A stretch of 64,000 nt of DNA from positions 62,001 through 126,000 of the forward strand of contig NZ_FIZX01000006.1 of assembly GCF_900055185.1 (NCBI RefSeq), in the 5' to 3' direction. Made by a program: the position numbers and the translations under genes. Numbering within the stretch: position 1 is the stretch's first letter; each line of letters opens with the position of its first letter. Source of the stretch: Grimontia celer. GTDB taxonomy: Bacteria; Pseudomonadota; Gammaproteobacteria; Enterobacterales; Vibrionaceae. This document shows positions 1 to 10,488 of the stretch, in pieces. Under the pieces are notes generated by a model. The model did no database searches and had not been told where the DNA came from. It saw only the letters and a program-made list of their open reading frames with translations.

Positions 1-304
1 AGAGCCTGTATTCCAAAGCATCAAGATGTTTGAAGATCTGATGCCTGAGTATATTCAGATCCTCGACAGCAATATGACGGCGAAAGACCAGGATGGTATC
101 GCCAGCGAAGCGCACAAAATTAAAGGTGCTGCGGGCTCAATCGGCCTGAAACACATTCAGAAAGTGGCACAAAAAGCGCAGTCACCGGAGTTGCCAGCCT
201 GGTGGGAGAACATTGCTGACTGGGTTGATGAAATCAAAGAAGGCTATGTTCAGGATCTGGAAGTGCTCAAACAGTGGCTTGAGGATTACTCTAAAGAGGT
301 TTAG
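1..304 (+). CDS. arcB: Aerobic respiration control sensor kinase ArcB, C-terminal end (partial)
   Basis: Open at the left edge (reading frame from base 2) and ending at TAG 302-304. The roughly 100 residues visible form the histidine phosphotransfer (HPt) domain of a hybrid sensor kinase. The motif EAHKIKGAAGSIG carries the phospho-accepting histidine and the usual small-residue helix after it. ArcB is an inner-membrane kinase that senses the quinone redox state and passes phosphate through His-Asp-His to ArcA. The convergent arcA gene next door supports the assignment; HPt domains alone are hard to tell apart. Confidence 0.9.
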   Translation, partial: EPVFQSIKMFEDLMPEYIQILDSNMTAKDQDGIASEAHKIKGAAGSIGLKHIQKVAQKAQSPELPAWWENIADWVDEIKEGYVQDLEVLKQWLEDYSKEV

Positions 305-358
305 CCGCTAACAAGTTCTGAGAAGGAGCTTTAATAAAAGACTTTCAGATAACAAAAA

Positions 359-375
359 GGCCTGCATTGCAGGCC
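359..375. terminator. Bidirectional terminator between arcB and arcA
   Basis: A 7-bp GC-rich stem (GGCCTGC/GCAGGCC) with a very short loop, preceded by AAAAA and followed by a T-rich stretch. It can end transcription of arcB (+) and of arcA (-), which converge here. Confidence 0.8.
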
Positions 376-399
376 CTTCTTATAAGCTTTTCGAAGAAA

Positions 400-1119
400 T
401 TAGATTTCTTCCAACTCACCACAGAAGCGGTAACCTTCGCCGTGAATCGTCGCAATGATTTCCGGGGTGTCACCGAAAGACTCAAAGTGCTTACGGATAC
501 GACGGATAGTCACGTCAACAGTACGGTCGTGTGGCTTCAGCTCACGGCCAGTCATCTTCTTCAGAAGATCTGCACGGGTTTGGATTTTGCCCGGGTTTTC
601 ACAGAAGTGCAGCAGTGCACGGAACTCAGAGCGTGGCAGTTTGAACTGCTCGCTGTCTGGGCTGATCAGTGAACGGCTGTTGATGTCCAGCGTCCAACCA
701 TTGAATACATAGCGGTCAACAGAACGCTTGTCTTCTGGCAGTGCGCCTTGGCTCATTGCACGGGTCAGCAGGTTACGAGCACGGATGGTCAGTTCGCGTG
801 GGTTGAATGGCTTGGTGATGTAATCATCCGCACCGATTTCCAGACCCAGGATCTTGTCAACTTCGTTGTCACGACCGGTCAGGAACATCAGCGCCATGTC
901 ACCTTGCTCACGCAGTTCACGAGCGAGCAGAAGACCGTTTTTACCAGGCAGGTTGATGTCCATGATAACCAGGTGAACCTGATTGTTAGAAAGCACTTGA
1001 TGCATTTCTTCGCCATCGTTGGCTTCCAGAACGGTATAACCTTCTGCTTCGAAGATGCTTTTCAGCGTATTACGAGTTACGTGTTCGTCTTCAACAATCA
1101 GAATGTGAGGGGTTTGCAT
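400..1119 (-). CDS. arcA: Two-component response regulator ArcA
   Basis: 239 residues, the usual ArcA length. An N-terminal receiver domain (about 1-120) has the acidic pair at ILIVEDE, phospho-acceptor Asp in VIMDINLPG (about residue 54), switch residues in LFLTGRD and Lys in ITKPFN. The C-terminal OmpR/PhoB winged helix (about 135-235) contains the [14 protein letters not shown] recognition region. Phosphorylated by ArcB when quinones are reduced, ArcA mainly represses aerobic respiratory genes in this family. It converges with arcB and is preceded by a long upstream region with an FNR-like site. In E. coli the two genes are far apart; here they are neighbours. Confidence 0.97.
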   Translation of the reverse strand: MQTPHILIVEDEHVTRNTLKSIFEAEGYTVLEANDGEEMHQVLSNNQVHLVIMDINLPGKNGLLLARELREQGDMALMFLTGRDNEVDKILGLEIGADDYITKPFNPRELTIRARNLLTRAMSQGALPEDKRSVDRYVFNGWTLDINSRSLISPDSEQFKLPRSEFRALLHFCENPGKIQTRADLLKKMTGRELKPHDRTVDVTIRRIRKHFESFGDTPEIIATIHGEGYRFCGELEEI

Positions 1120-1866
1120 TGGCGTTACCTAATTTCTTTAAGGAATCTGGTACCGGGGACGACGCTAAAACGGCGTCTCCCCAATCAACCACAGCGTCTT
1201 AAGACCCTGTGAAGAAAATTTACAAACAGGAAAAGTATATCAAATTGATTTGAATGCTTTTCGAGCATACTTTCCTGATACAAACGCCATCCCTAGAGAA
1301 GCTGGTTGCAGATGCGATTTTTCGCCCTGCATACGACTGGTCAACTCAATTTGACCAGCTAATCCTTTGGATAGCGCTGATTGTATTCATTTAACAGCGT
1401 GCTAACAATATTTAGTAATAAATCAACGCAACTTTTTTCAATCTTTATTGATATACGTCAATCTCGCCTTCTGTGGTCGCAATTGGTGGAATTCCAGTGC
1501 AAAAACTTCGCTGAATTTTACAAACTCGAATTAACTTTTTCGTACTATTACCACAGGTGTGAATATTGTGTAAAAACGCTTTTATCAGACCATTTTGTTG
1601 CATACCGGTCAACTATCTCCTGTTGAGAGCACTTGGCGGGTCACCGCGGAAAATGAGAAAAATGCGTATCGTTGCACACATGCTTTTTCCCATCATATCT
1701 GACAGTTACATTACTTACCGTGCGCCCACCCGAATTTGACCTTTCCGTGTTCCTGCTTTGTCACTAACACCAAAGTTTGAGTGAGCCATGCCAGCTTTAT
1801 AGAATTTGGGAGAGGCGAAGTGGACGTATCTTGCTAGCTTGATACCAAGACTTGATAGGAGGAAGC
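1120..1866. other. Long arcA / RraA-family divergent intergenic region
   Basis: About 750 bases between two divergent genes with no convincing gene. An 81-codon open frame at 1381-1626 lacks a ribosome site and family resemblance. The length fits a multi-promoter arcA leader, as known in E. coli. It contains the FNR-like palindrome listed separately. Confidence 0.6.
1448..1461. promoter_or_regulatory. Candidate FNR box upstream of arcA
   Basis: TTGATATACGTCAA differs at one base from the FNR consensus TTGAT-N4-ATCAA. It lies about 330 bases upstream of the arcA start. FNR activation of arcA is known in E. coli; activity here is inferred. Confidence 0.5.
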
Positions 1867-2361
1867 ATGGAAGATTTACTACCTGATATCAGTGATGCAC
1901 ACGGCGATGAGGTATCGTGGATTCCGGTTCAGTGGCGCGATTTTGGCGGAAAAAAGGTATTTTCCGGCCGGGTGGAAACACTGCGTTGCTACGAAGATAA
2001 TTCCAAGGTGCGCGACATTTTGGGTAAGCCCGGCGCTGGCCGTGTTCTCGTGGTGGATGGACACGGTAATCTCAACAAAGCCTTGTTGGGAGATTTGCTC
2101 GCTGAGCGTGCTGTGGAGAATGGCTGGGAAGGCATCGTGATTTTTGGCGCGGTGCGAGATGCGGGCGCATTGAGCGAAATGGCATTGGGTGTGAAAGCAT
2201 TAGGTGTGTGTCCCATCAAAACGGAAAAGCGGGGGTTAGGTGATGAAGATGTGCAGCTGCGTATTGAAGGGATACCTATTTCGCCCGGAAACTACCTTTT
2301 CGCCGATCTCAATGGCGTGATGATCAGTCAGCATCCGATTGAATTTGGCGAGCCATCGTAA
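1867..2361 (+). CDS. RraA-family protein, probable 4-hydroxy-4-methyl-2-oxoglutarate aldolase type
   Basis: 164 residues from the ATG at 1867, preceded by a strong AGGAGGAAG site; an in-frame TTG at 1852 lies inside that site and is unlikely to be used. The RraA/HMG-aldolase fold is recognisable from GRVLVVDGHG (about 58-67) and GAVRD (about 94-98). The Arg97-Asp98 pair matches the catalytic Arg-Asp of the aldolase/oxaloacetate decarboxylase branch, whereas E. coli RraA (the RNase E inhibitor) has GAVRQ. An enzymatic role is therefore more likely than RNase regulation. It is single, with its own terminator; the physiological substrate is not evident. Confidence 0.8.
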   Translation: MEDLLPDISDAHGDEVSWIPVQWRDFGGKKVFSGRVETLRCYEDNSKVRDILGKPGAGRVLVVDGHGNLNKALLGDLLAERAVENGWEGIVIFGAVRDAGALSEMALGVKALGVCPIKTEKRGLGDEDVQLRIEGIPISPGNYLFADLNGVMISQHPIEFGEPS

Positions 2362-2383
2362 ATCTAAGGTGAAGCCAGAAAAC

Positions 2384-2410
2384 AAAAAAAACCGCCAATC
2401 GGCGGTTTTT
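2384..2410. terminator. Bidirectional terminator
   Basis: AAAAACCGCC-AATC-GGCGGTTTTT, symmetrical A and T tracts around a 4-base loop. It lies between the convergent RraA-family gene and the small exported protein gene. Confidence 0.9.
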
Positions 2411-2429
2411 CTCAATACGTTCAGTATCT

Positions 2430-2903
2430 CTAGAAGCGATAACCCACGCCGAGTTGATAATTGGCGGAGGCTGCAGGTGTTTGGTTCAGGTTGTAGTCAA
2501 ACTTGGCTTCCAGGTTGAGCTTATCGGTCAGTCGTAACTGGCTGCTCATTCCTACCACACCAAAGGTTTCTTCATTGACGCGTTCAGCTTGCACAGTACT
2601 GCCAATGCTGAGCTTTTCATTGAAGTTATATTGGATGCCACTGAGTAACCCTTTACTGCTGGCTGTGTGGTCGGTTTCCGTGGTCATTTCGGTACCCAGA
2701 TACACATTCACGTTTTTGAGCACGGGATAATGATAACCGGAGCTGACAGTCCAGCTGTCATAGCTTTGATTGCCAGTTGTAATGGAGCTCGAAAACCAAG
2801 GTTTCTGGTTATCGTCGGAATATTCATACAGCGGTAACGAACCCTGCGCGAATGCCAAAAAAGCCACTGATTGCAGGGTGACGGCGAGTAGGATTTTTTT
2901 CAT
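2430..2903 (-). CDS. Small exported beta-barrel-like protein, uncharacterised
   Basis: 157 residues. MKKILLAVTLQSVAFLAFA is a Sec signal peptide with cleavage expected after AFA. The mature part shows alternating polar/hydrophobic strands (for example LNLEAKFDYNLNQ, YQLGVGYRF) and ends in an aromatic Phe, the usual C-terminal signature of outer-membrane beta-barrels. About eight strands are possible, suggesting an OmpW/OmpA-like small barrel, but no named family was recognised. It is a single gene transcribed away from aceK. Function unknown; outer-membrane location is inference. Confidence 0.7.
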   Translation of the reverse strand: MKKILLAVTLQSVAFLAFAQGSLPLYEYSDDNQKPWFSSSITTGNQSYDSWTVSSGYHYPVLKNVNVYLGTEMTTETDHTASSKGLLSGIQYNFNEKLSIGSTVQAERVNEETFGVVGMSSQLRLTDKLNLEAKFDYNLNQTPAASANYQLGVGYRF

Positions 2904-3117
2904 TATGCCACCTTCCCTGATTCGTTCTTATTAGACTGAGTTTTCAGTCTAGTTCACCTGTTTTGTTTTTGATAAAGAGAGTTTGAGATTTTCCGGCTGC
3001 TCTCTCACCTTGCCCTTAAATTCAAACGTTTACGACGCGATATTTTGAATGTGGCAAAATTCCGCCGTTATTATGAGGCGTTTAATATTTAAGCAAGTGG
3101 CGTGCCTAAATGGCGAT

Positions 3118-3145
3118 GAAAAATTGACGCTGATTGCTCAGCGTC
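3118..3145 (-). terminator. aceK terminator
   Basis: An 8-bp stem GACGCTGA/TCAGCGTC with a 4-base loop, followed on the minus strand by AATTTTTC, just beyond the aceK stop codon. Confidence 0.8.
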
Positions 3146-3151
3146 TCATTT

Positions 3152-4864
3152 TTATTGATTGGTGAATCGACAGTCGTCACTGTAAGGGAACACATCGTTA
3201 AATTGGCCTTGCTGAATGTTCTCTTGTAACCCTTTCCAATAATCCGCCTCAAAGAGATCGGAGTGCAGCTCTTCGAACAGGGCACGGATTTTCGGATTGA
3301 TGAGCAGGAAGGTACGGAACTCTTCCGGGAACACATCGTATTCTCCGACGCTGTACCAAGGTTCTGCTGCCATTTCGTCTTCAGGAAAGCGTGGTGGTGG
3401 GATCTTGCGGAAATTCACTTCCGTGAGGTAAGAAATCTCATCGTAATCGTAGAAAATGACCCGGCTGTGGCGCGACACACCAAAGTTTTTGAACAGCATA
3501 TCCCCGGCAAAGATGTTTGCGGCAGCCAGCTGTTTGATTGCGTCGCCATATTCCTGAACAGCATTTCTCAACTCGTCGTCATCTGCCTGCTCAAGGTAGA
3601 TATTAAGTGGGATCATCCGACGTTCCATATAGAGGTGACGAATATGGACTTCATTTTTGGTGAGCTTGATCAGTGATGGTGCAACCTCAAGTAATTCTTC
3701 GATGAGCTCTTCACTAAAACGTTCTCTCGGGAAAATGAAGTTTCGGTAATCGAGGGTATCCGCCATTCGGCCAACCCGGTCATGTTCTTTAACTAAACGA
3801 TATTTTTCTTTGACGACGGCGTGAGTAATGTCTTTTTGTGGCGCGAACCTGTCTTTGATGATCTTAAAGACGAAGCCATAAGAAGGCAGGGTGAACACCG
3901 ACATGACCATGCCTTTGATCCCCGGAGCAATGACAAACTGATCGTCAGAAGATTCGATATGGTGAAGGAATTCCCTGTAGAGCTCTGTCTTACCGTGTTT
4001 CTGACACCCAATCGCTGTGTAGAGCTGGGCTGGCGTTTTATGGGGCATCAATTGGTTGAGAAAATCGACCAATGCGGCAGGCGCAGGCGCGAAAACCATG
4101 AAATAGGAGCGAGCGAAGCCGAAGATCACACTGAGTTCATCGGCGTCAGCAATACAGGCATCGACATAAAGCTCACCTTTTGAATTCACCAATAAAGGCA
4201 GCACCAGTGGACGAACCTGATTCGCCATATCAATGCGTCCTATCAGATAGGCGGCTTTATTACGATAGAAAGGCTCGCGAACCATATCGATAGTCACTTC
4301 AGTCAGTTGTGGTCCCAACCTTCTTTGCAACGCTTCGACAATACGGTGTACATCGCGCGCTTTATTCACCCAAGGGAGAGTAAAGGGCGTGTCGTCCAGA
4401 ATGCGCTCGATAGTCTGAATAAGATTCTGATTGGATGAATAACGCTTAAGTAGCGGTGTTGGATATTTAGGAATGCGGCCGCCCTGTGAGCTGTTCACAA
4501 AGAGCTTCTCACGACGAATATTGCGATGATCGAACATCCGACAGTAAACGGAGTTAAAGAAGCTTTCCGCGATGTCATAGCGAGGATAGTCGTCCAATAG
4601 GCGACTGTATTCCGCTTTTACCGCCATTAGGAAGGAGCGAGTGGCGTGTTTTCTCCCCAGCATCGTTTTCAATTGCTGGCTGACAAGACCCACGTGATGG
4701 TCATAAAAGTTAATGCGGGTTTTCAAGGCTTTTTGCACGCTTTTCCAGTCGCGCGCTTCAAACCTTTCCTGTGCCCCAGCCGTGACATCCAAAAATCGGC
4801 CATACATGGCATCAGAGCCTTGCAATATGGTCTGGGCGACCAATTCCTCCATCGCAACTGCCAT
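3152..4864 (-). CDS. aceK: Isocitrate dehydrogenase kinase/phosphatase AceK
   Basis: 570 residues from the ATG at 4864, close to the 578 of E. coli AceK. GGAGGG sits seven bases before this ATG, so it is preferred over an upstream in-frame start at 4900. The ATP-binding region [16 protein letters not shown] and the following [13 protein letters not shown] are highly characteristic. AceK is a cytosolic bifunctional enzyme that phosphorylates and dephosphorylates isocitrate dehydrogenase to divert carbon into the glyoxylate shunt. In enterics it ends the aceBAK operon; here no aceA or aceB is adjacent and it has its own terminator, so it is transcribed separately. Confidence 0.96.
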   Translation of the reverse strand: MAVAMEELVAQTILQGSDAMYGRFLDVTAGAQERFEARDWKSVQKALKTRINFYDHHVGLVSQQLKTMLGRKHATRSFLMAVKAEYSRLLDDYPRYDIAESFFNSVYCRMFDHRNIRREKLFVNSSQGGRIPKYPTPLLKRYSSNQNLIQTIERILDDTPFTLPWVNKARDVHRIVEALQRRLGPQLTEVTIDMVREPFYRNKAAYLIGRIDMANQVRPLVLPLLVNSKGELYVDACIADADELSVIFGFARSYFMVFAPAPAALVDFLNQLMPHKTPAQLYTAIGCQKHGKTELYREFLHHIESSDDQFVIAPGIKGMVMSVFTLPSYGFVFKIIKDRFAPQKDITHAVVKEKYRLVKEHDRVGRMADTLDYRNFIFPRERFSEELIEELLEVAPSLIKLTKNEVHIRHLYMERRMIPLNIYLEQADDDELRNAVQEYGDAIKQLAAANIFAGDMLFKNFGVSRHSRVIFYDYDEISYLTEVNFRKIPPPRFPEDEMAAEPWYSVGEYDVFPEEFRTFLLINPKIRALFEELHSDLFEADYWKGLQENIQQGQFNDVFPYSDDCRFTNQ

Positions 4865-5041
4865 GGTTCCCTCCTTCGCGGTTGCTGATTTTCTGTCCAA
4901 TTCAAGTAACTATGTCTGCCTTAACCACTCTTAGCAAGGAAGATGCTGGTAAATGGTGCGGTTTCTCATCTTTTAAATTCGTTAGTTAAGAGTTGCGAAT
5001 TGAAGCGTTTTTTTGAGAGATAACTTAAATTTTTGTTGACC

Positions 5042-5071
5042 TTGATACCCTTGTTCGGTAAAGGTTATAAA
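5042..5071 (+). promoter_or_regulatory. Threonine operon promoter candidate
   Basis: TTGATA (5042-5047) and TTATAA/TATAAA (5065-5071) are spaced 17-18 bases apart, placing a start near 5077, about 20 bases before the leader peptide ATG. Confidence 0.6.
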
Positions 5072-5097
5072 AACGCAGCACGGAAGGTTAAAAAGCC

Positions 5098-5169
5098 ATG
5101 CTTAAAACAGTCGGCACTACAACCATTATCACCATTATTACCAACACCATTGGTGCGGGTGCGGGCTGA
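5098..5169 (+). CDS. thrL: thr operon leader peptide
   Basis: A 23-codon open frame with 7 Thr and 5 Ile codons, including the run TTTIITIITNTI. GGAAGG lies about ten bases upstream. This is the ribosome-stalling peptide of a transcription attenuator: shortage of charged tRNA-Thr or tRNA-Ile stalls translation, prevents the terminator hairpin forming and lets RNA polymerase proceed into thrA. The terminator at 5192-5224 follows 22 bases after the stop codon. Confidence 0.92.
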   Translation: MLKTVGTTTIITIITNTIGAGAG

Positions 5170-5191
5170 CATGCACAGAATTTTAAAAAGA

Positions 5192-5224
5192 AGCCCGTAC
5201 CCAACAAGGTACGGGCTTTTTTTT
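5192..5224 (+). terminator. thr operon attenuator
   Basis: A perfect 10-bp stem AGCCCGTACC/GGTACGGGCT with a 6-base loop, followed by eight T. It lies between thrL and thrA and is the intrinsic terminator arm of the Thr/Ile attenuation system. Confidence 0.93.
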
Positions 5225-5274
5225 AACCCCTTTATTATTGAATTTGCGAGTTCTGGAAGGAATTGGAGGAAAGG

Positions 5275-7734
5275 ATGCGAGTATTAAAGTTTGGTGGTAC
5301 TTCGCTGGCAAATGCTGAGAGATTCAGCCGCGCAGCAGAGATCATCACCAGCAATACCTGCCAAAGTGAGGTATCCGCGGTACTATCCGCGCCTGCTAAG
5401 ATCACTAACCTGTTGGTTGATGTGATTGATAACACAGTCAAACATGGCGAAGCCGAGATTCAGGTTGCTGAGATCAGGAAGATCTTCTCTGCCCTGTTTG
5501 ATGGTTTGGAAGAAATGGAGCCAAGCATCGATAAAGCTTCGCTTTATGACAAACTAGAGCGCTCTGTGAATCAGTTGAAGCAATATATCCATGGTATTGC
5601 GCTGCTGGGTTTATGCCCAGACAACATCTATGCTCGCATCATCAGTAAGGGTGAGCGCCTTTCTATTGCGACCATGTCTGCATTGCTTCAAGCCCGCGGT
5701 TACAACACTTTTGAAATCGACCCGGTAAAATACCTTCAGGCAAAAGGTGATTATCTTGAAGCTATGGTGGATATCGAAGTTTCTTCCGACCGCTTCAAAA
5801 AAGAACCCATTCCTGCTGCACACATCGGTTTGATGCCAGGTTTCACTGCGTCTAATGAGCAAGGTGAACTGGTTACTCTTGGCCGTAATGGTTCTGACTA
5901 CTCAGCAGCAGTGCTGGCGGCGTGTGTTCGTGCTGAATGCTGTGAGATCTGGACTGATGTGGATGGCGTTTACAGCTGTGACCCACGCTTGGTGCCAGAT
6001 GCGACCCTGCTTAAGTCTCTGAGCTATCAGGAAGCCATGGAGCTTTCTTACTTTGGCGCCAAAGTGCTTCACCCGAAAACCATTCTTCCAATCGCACGTT
6101 TCCATATTCCTTGTCTGATCAAAAATACTGCGAACCCACAGGGCGCAGGTACTTTGATCGGCAATGACAGCGGTGAAGACAATCTGGCAGTGAAAGGGAT
6201 CACCACCCTGAGCAAACTGAGCATGGTCAACGTGTCAGGTCCTGGCATGAAAGGCATGGTCGGCATGGCAGCTCGCGTCTTTGGCGCGATGTCAGCAGCA
6301 GGTGTTTCCGTTGTTCTTATTACCCAATCTTCTTCTGAATACAGCATCAGCTTCTGTATCGAAGCGGAAGACAAGCCGATGGCACAGCGTGCTCTTCAGG
6401 AAAGTTTTGAACTGGAGCTGAAAGACGGTTTGCTTGAGCCTGTAGACTTCGTTGATAACGTAGCTATTGTGTCGCTGGTGGGTGACGCGATGCGCACCTC
6501 GAAAGGCGTGGCATCTCAGTTCTTTACGTCATTGGCAGAAGTGAACGTCAACATTGTCGCGATTGCGCAGGGTTCTTCTGAGCGCTCAATCTCTGCGGTT
6601 ATCCCGGATGACAGCGTGTCTGAAGCGGTGAAAGCGTGTCACGAAAACCTCTTTAACTCTAACCACTACCTGGATGTGTTTGTGGTCGGTGTTGGTGGTG
6701 TCGGCGGCGAGCTGGTTGAGCAAGTGAAACGCCAGCAGGCGAAACTGGCTGATCAGGGGATTGTTATCCGCGTCTGCGGCATGGCAAACAGCCGCGGTAT
6801 GTTGCTGAACAGCAAAGGTATCGACTTGAACAACTGGCGTGATGAGCTGGCGAAAGCGGACGAGCCGTTTAGCCTCCCTCGTATGGTGCGTCTGGTTCAG
6901 CAAAATCACATCATCAACCCTGTGTTTATCGACTGTACCTCTGAGCAGGGCATTGCCGATCAATACGCAGATTTCCTGTCTGCGGGTTTCCACGTCATCA
7001 CGCCGAACAAAAAAGCCAACACTGCGGGCATGGCGTACTACCAGCAGCTGCGTAAGTCTGCACGTGCGACCCGTCGTAAGTTCATGTATGACACCACGGT
7101 GGGTGCTGGTCTGCCAGTCATCGAAAACCTCCAGAACCTGATTGCAGCGGGTGATGAGCTCGAAAAATTCACCGGTATCCTGTCAGGCTCTCTGTCTCAT
7201 ATCTTCGGTAAACTCGACGAAGGCCAAAGCTTCTGTGAAGCAACGACAGCAGCACGTGAGAGTGGCTTCACTGAACCGGATCCACGTGATGACCTTTCTG
7301 GTATGGACGTAGCGCGTAAGCTTCTTATCCTTGCCCGTGAAGCGGGTATGCACCTTGAACTGGAAGATGTTGAAGTTGAGCCAGCATTGCCACCGGGTTT
7401 TGATGCCTCAGGTGATGTGGAAGCCTTCATGGCAAAACTGCCAGAAGCAGATGCATACTTCGAGAAACTGGCGAGCGATGCACGTGCCGAAGGCAAAGTG
7501 TTGCGTTACGTCGGTAGCATCGAAAACGGTCAATGTTCAGTGAAAATTCAGGCCGTGGATGCTGACGACCCAATGTTCAAGATTAAAGAGGGCGAGAACG
7601 CGCTGGCTTTCTACAGCCGCTACTACCAGCCAATCCCATTGGTACTGCGTGGCTACGGTGCAGGTACTGCCGTAACAGCTGCAGGTGTGTTCGCAGACTT
7701 GATGCGTACACTTGGCTGGAAACTGGGGGTATAA
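5275..7734 (+). CDS. thrA: Bifunctional aspartokinase I / homoserine dehydrogenase I
   Basis: 819 residues (E. coli 820). The ATG at 5275 follows GGAGGA by four bases; an upstream in-frame TTG at 5263 overlaps that site. The N-terminal aspartokinase domain opens with [17 protein letters not shown]; the central ACT regulatory repeats span about 310-460. The C-terminal homoserine dehydrogenase begins near [13 protein letters not shown] (NAD(P)-binding glycine motif) and includes the catalytic region [13 protein letters not shown]. It catalyses the first and third steps from aspartate to threonine/methionine and is threonine-inhibited in the family. First structural gene of thrABC under attenuation. 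Confidence 0.98.
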   Translation: MRVLKFGGTSLANAERFSRAAEIITSNTCQSEVSAVLSAPAKITNLLVDVIDNTVKHGEAEIQVAEIRKIFSALFDGLEEMEPSIDKASLYDKLERSVNQLKQYIHGIALLGLCPDNIYARIISKGERLSIATMSALLQARGYNTFEIDPVKYLQAKGDYLEAMVDIEVSSDRFKKEPIPAAHIGLMPGFTASNEQGELVTLGRNGSDYSAAVLAACVRAECCEIWTDVDGVYSCDPRLVPDATLLKSLSYQEAMELSYFGAKVLHPKTILPIARFHIPCLIKNTANPQGAGTLIGNDSGEDNLAVKGITTLSKLSMVNVSGPGMKGMVGMAARVFGAMSAAGVSVVLITQSSSEYSISFCIEAEDKPMAQRALQESFELELKDGLLEPVDFVDNVAIVSLVGDAMRTSKGVASQFFTSLAEVNVNIVAIAQGSSERSISAVIPDDSVSEAVKACHENLFNSNHYLDVFVVGVGGVGGELVEQVKRQQAKLADQGIVIRVCGMANSRGMLLNSKGIDLNNWRDELAKADEPFSLPRMVRLVQQNHIINPVFIDCTSEQGIADQYADFLSAGFHVITPNKKANTAGMAYYQQLRKSARATRRKFMYDTTVGAGLPVIENLQNLIAAGDELEKFTGILSGSLSHIFGKLDEGQSFCEATTAARESGFTEPDPRDDLSGMDVARKLLILAREAGMHLELEDVEVEPALPPGFDASGDVEAFMAKLPEADAYFEKLASDARAEGKVLRYVGSIENGQCSVKIQAVDADDPMFKIKEGENALAFYSRYYQPIPLVLRGYGAGTAVTAAGVFADLMRTLGWKLGV

Positions 7735-7735
7735 G

Positions 7736-8695
7736 ATGAGCGTTGTTGTTTACGCACCGGCTTCAATCGGTAACGTCAGTGTAGGCTTTGATGTATTGGG
7801 CGCCGCTGTGTCGCCCATCGACGGCACTTTGCTTGGCGATCGCGTGAAAGTGGAAGGTGGCGGTGATGTACCATTTACCCTGAACTGCGTTGGTAGCTTT
7901 GTTGATAAGCTGCCGAAAGATCAGGAAGAAAACATCGTTTATCAAAGCTTCGTGGTCTTCTCCCGTGAAATGGAAAAGTTGGGACAGCCTGTTCGTAACG
8001 TCACCATGACGCTCGAAAAGAACATGCCTATCGGTTCAGGTCTGGGTTCCAGTGCTTGTTCTATCGTTGCCGCTCTGGATGCCCTGAATAAGTTCCATGA
8101 TGAAGCGTTGGACGAAACCACTTTGCTGGCGCTGATGGGCGAGATGGAAGCTGCGATTTCCGGTAGCCTCCACTATGACAATGTGGCGCCTTGTTACCTT
8201 GGCGGTCTGCAGCTGATGGTAGAGCAAATGGGGATCATCAGTCAGGAAGTGCCTTGCTTTGACGAGTGGTACTGGGTAATGGCTTACCCTGGTATCAAAG
8301 TACCGACGGCTGAAGCGCGCGCGATTTTGCCTGCACAATATCGTCGCCAGGATGTGATTAATCATGGTCGCCATCTGGCAGGCTTCATCCATGGCTGTTA
8401 TTCTGGCCAGCCACAACTTGCTGCGAGCATGATCAAAGACGTGGTTGCAGAACCTTACCGCGAGAAATTGTTGCCAGGTTTCGCTGAAGCCCGACACTAC
8501 GCAGAAGATGCAGGCGCGCTGGCGACCGGTATCTCAGGTTCAGGCCCAACGTTGTTTAGCATCACGGATGACAAAGCCGTGGCAGAGCGCGTAGCAAAGT
8601 GGCTAGAGGAAAATTACGTTCAGAACGAAGAAGGATTTGTCCACATCTGTCGATTGGATGTGAAAGGATCGACAGTGACAGGAAGTGAACTATGA
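7736..8695 (+). CDS. thrB: Homoserine kinase
   Basis: 319 residues, GHMP kinase family. The ATG at 7736 starts one base after the thrA stop, indicating translational coupling; an earlier in-frame start inside thrA is not needed. Visible motifs are [18 protein letters not shown] at the N-terminus, the ATP-binding loop [12 protein letters not shown] (about 98-109) and the C-terminal [11 protein letters not shown]. It phosphorylates homoserine to O-phosphohomoserine in the cytosol. The stop overlaps the start of thrC by the ATGA arrangement. Confidence 0.98.
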   Translation: MSVVVYAPASIGNVSVGFDVLGAAVSPIDGTLLGDRVKVEGGGDVPFTLNCVGSFVDKLPKDQEENIVYQSFVVFSREMEKLGQPVRNVTMTLEKNMPIGSGLGSSACSIVAALDALNKFHDEALDETTLLALMGEMEAAISGSLHYDNVAPCYLGGLQLMVEQMGIISQEVPCFDEWYWVMAYPGIKVPTAEARAILPAQYRRQDVINHGRHLAGFIHGCYSGQPQLAASMIKDVVAEPYREKLLPGFAEARHYAEDAGALATGISGSGPTLFSITDDKAVAERVAKWLEENYVQNEEGFVHICRLDVKGSTVTGSEL

Positions 8696-9975
8696 AGCTT
8701 TACAACATCAAAGAAAATGACGAACAGGTATCGTTCGGCCAAGCGGTAAAACAGGGTCTTGGCCGTAATCAGGGTCTGTTCTTTCCAAGCGAACTGCCAA
8801 AATTTGACGACGTTGATGCGCTGCTGGACAAAGATTTTGTCAGCCGCAGCAGCGATATTCTTTCTGCATTCATCGGTGACGAACTGTCGCCAGAAACCGT
8901 GCGCAGCATGGTGGAAAATGCCTTCCAGTTCCCGGCGCCTGTCGAGAAAGTGACTGACCAAATCAGCGCACTTGAGCTGTTCCACGGTCCAACACTGGCG
9001 TTTAAAGACTTTGGTGGCCGTTTTATGGCGCAATCGCTGGCAGCAGTGTCTGACAGCGGCAAAGTGACCATTCTGACTGCTACTTCTGGTGATACCGGTG
9101 CCGCTGTTGCCCATGCGTTCTACGGCATGGAAAACATCAATGTGGTTATCCTGTACCCGAAAGGCAAGATCAGTCCGCTGCAGGAAAAACTCTTCTGTAC
9201 CCTGGGTGGAAACATCCACACTGTGGCTATCAATGGCACTTTCGATGACTGTCAGGCGATGGTGAAAAACGCCTTTGATGATGCAGAGCTTCGCGCCGCG
9301 ATTGGTCTGAACTCAGCAAACTCAATCAACATTAGCCGCCTGATGGCGCAAATTTGTTACTACTTTGAAGCTGCGTCGCAGCTGACCAAAGCACAACGTG
9401 AAAACCTGGTGGTTGCAGTGCCAAGTGGTAACTTCGGTAACCTGACTGCGGGTCTGCTGGCGAAAGCGATTGGCCTGCCAATCAAACGTTTCATCGCGGC
9501 AACTAACGTGAATGATACCGTGCCACGTTATCTGCAAACCGGTGAGTGGACGCCAGAGCCAACCATTCCAACGCTGTCAAATGCGATGGACGTGAGTCAG
9601 CCAAACAACTGGCCGCGCATTGAAGAGCTTTGTCAGCGCCAAGGTTGGGGTTTGAACGAGCTGGGCGCAGGCGCAGTGACTGATGAGCAAACGGCAGAAA
9701 CGCTGAAAGCGATGTTTGATGGCGGCTACCTGTGTGAGCCTCACGGTGCGATTGCTTATCGCGTGCTGGACGAGCAACTGCAGGATGGCGAACATGGCCT
9801 GTTCCTGTGTACCGCACATCCGGCGAAGTTCAAAGAGTCTGTCGATGAGATCCTGGGTCAGGACATTCCGCTGCCAGGCCCTCTGGCAAAACATGCGGCG
9901 ATGGAACTGCTGTCTGTCGAGCAGGACGCGGATTTCGCTCAGCTGCGTGAATACCTGATGAAGGTTGCTGGCTAA
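8692..9975 (+). CDS. thrC: Threonine synthase
   Basis: 427 residues (E. coli 428). The PLP-binding lysine lies in [13 protein letters not shown] (about residue 107) and the phosphate-binding loop in [14 protein letters not shown]. It converts O-phosphohomoserine to threonine, completing the operon. The start overlaps the thrB stop by the four bases ATGA, so the two are translationally coupled. A strong terminator follows. Confidence 0.98.
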   Translation: MKLYNIKENDEQVSFGQAVKQGLGRNQGLFFPSELPKFDDVDALLDKDFVSRSSDILSAFIGDELSPETVRSMVENAFQFPAPVEKVTDQISALELFHGPTLAFKDFGGRFMAQSLAAVSDSGKVTILTATSGDTGAAVAHAFYGMENINVVILYPKGKISPLQEKLFCTLGGNIHTVAINGTFDDCQAMVKNAFDDAELRAAIGLNSANSINISRLMAQICYYFEAASQLTKAQRENLVVAVPSGNFGNLTAGLLAKAIGLPIKRFIAATNVNDTVPRYLQTGEWTPEPTIPTLSNAMDVSQPNNWPRIEELCQRQGWGLNELGAGAVTDEQTAETLKAMFDGGYLCEPHGAIAYRVLDEQLQDGEHGLFLCTAHPAKFKESVDEILGQDIPLPGPLAKHAAMELLSVEQDADFAQLREYLMKVAG

Positions 9976-9993
9976 TTTCACGCGATAGAAAAC

Positions 9994-10022
9994 AAAAAAC
10001 CGGCCAATTGGCCGGTTTTTTT
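9994..10022. terminator. Bidirectional terminator thrC / grcA
   Basis: ACCGGCC-AATT-GGCCGGT with flanking A and T tracts. It serves the convergent thrC and grcA transcripts. Confidence 0.92.
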
Positions 10023-10046
10023 ATGTTTCGACTAACGGTCTGAGGA

Positions 10047-10424
10047 TTACAGAGTGTTAGTGAAAGTACGTGCAATAACGTCGCGCTGTTGTTCAACAGT
10101 CAGCGAGTTGAAACGCACAGCGTAGCCAGATACGCGGATAGTCAGCTGTGGGTATTTTTCTGGGTGCTTAGCTGCGTCTTCCAGTGTTTCACGCTTCAGA
10201 ACGTTAACGTTCAGGTGCTGACCACCTTCAATTTTTGCAGGTACTTCGATAGCGATTTCACGGCTTTCGTAATCGCCCAGATCTGCTGCAGGGATAACCT
10301 GATCCGCTTCGAAACCTGCTTTTGCTGCAACGCAACGTGCTTCGTTGGTTTCGCTGTCCAGCAGCCAGATAGAGTTCAGCAGGTCGTCGTTTGCCGCTTT
10401 AGTAATTTGAATACCAGTGATCAT
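10047..10424 (-). CDS. grcA: Autonomous glycyl radical cofactor GrcA
   Basis: 125 residues. The C-terminal glycyl-radical motif [10 protein letters not shown] puts the radical Gly at residue 100, equivalent to Gly102 of E. coli YfiD. GrcA replaces the oxygen-damaged C-terminal part of pyruvate formate-lyase, restoring activity under micro-oxic conditions. The N-terminus [13 protein letters not shown] is also typical. It is a single gene with an FNR-type promoter, in line with anaerobic induction known for the family. Confidence 0.97.
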   Translation of the reverse strand: MITGIQITKAANDDLLNSIWLLDSETNEARCVAAKAGFEADQVIPAADLGDYESREIAIEVPAKIEGGQHLNVNVLKRETLEDAAKHPEKYPQLTIRVSGYAVRFNSLTVEQQRDVIARTFTNTL

Positions 10425-10488
10425 AATCCTTCCCCTTTTGATAGGCTTGGTGGTTTTAATTTTCCATCAATTGATGAGCTGGGTACTT

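Noticed and set aside
748-1212. 154-codon plus-strand open frame opposite arcA
   Set aside because: Antisense shadow of the well-supported arcA coding frame.
1381-1626. 81-codon open frame in the arcA upstream region
   Set aside because: No ribosome site, odd composition (YSFNSVLTIFSNKST), and it overlaps the likely arcA promoter region.
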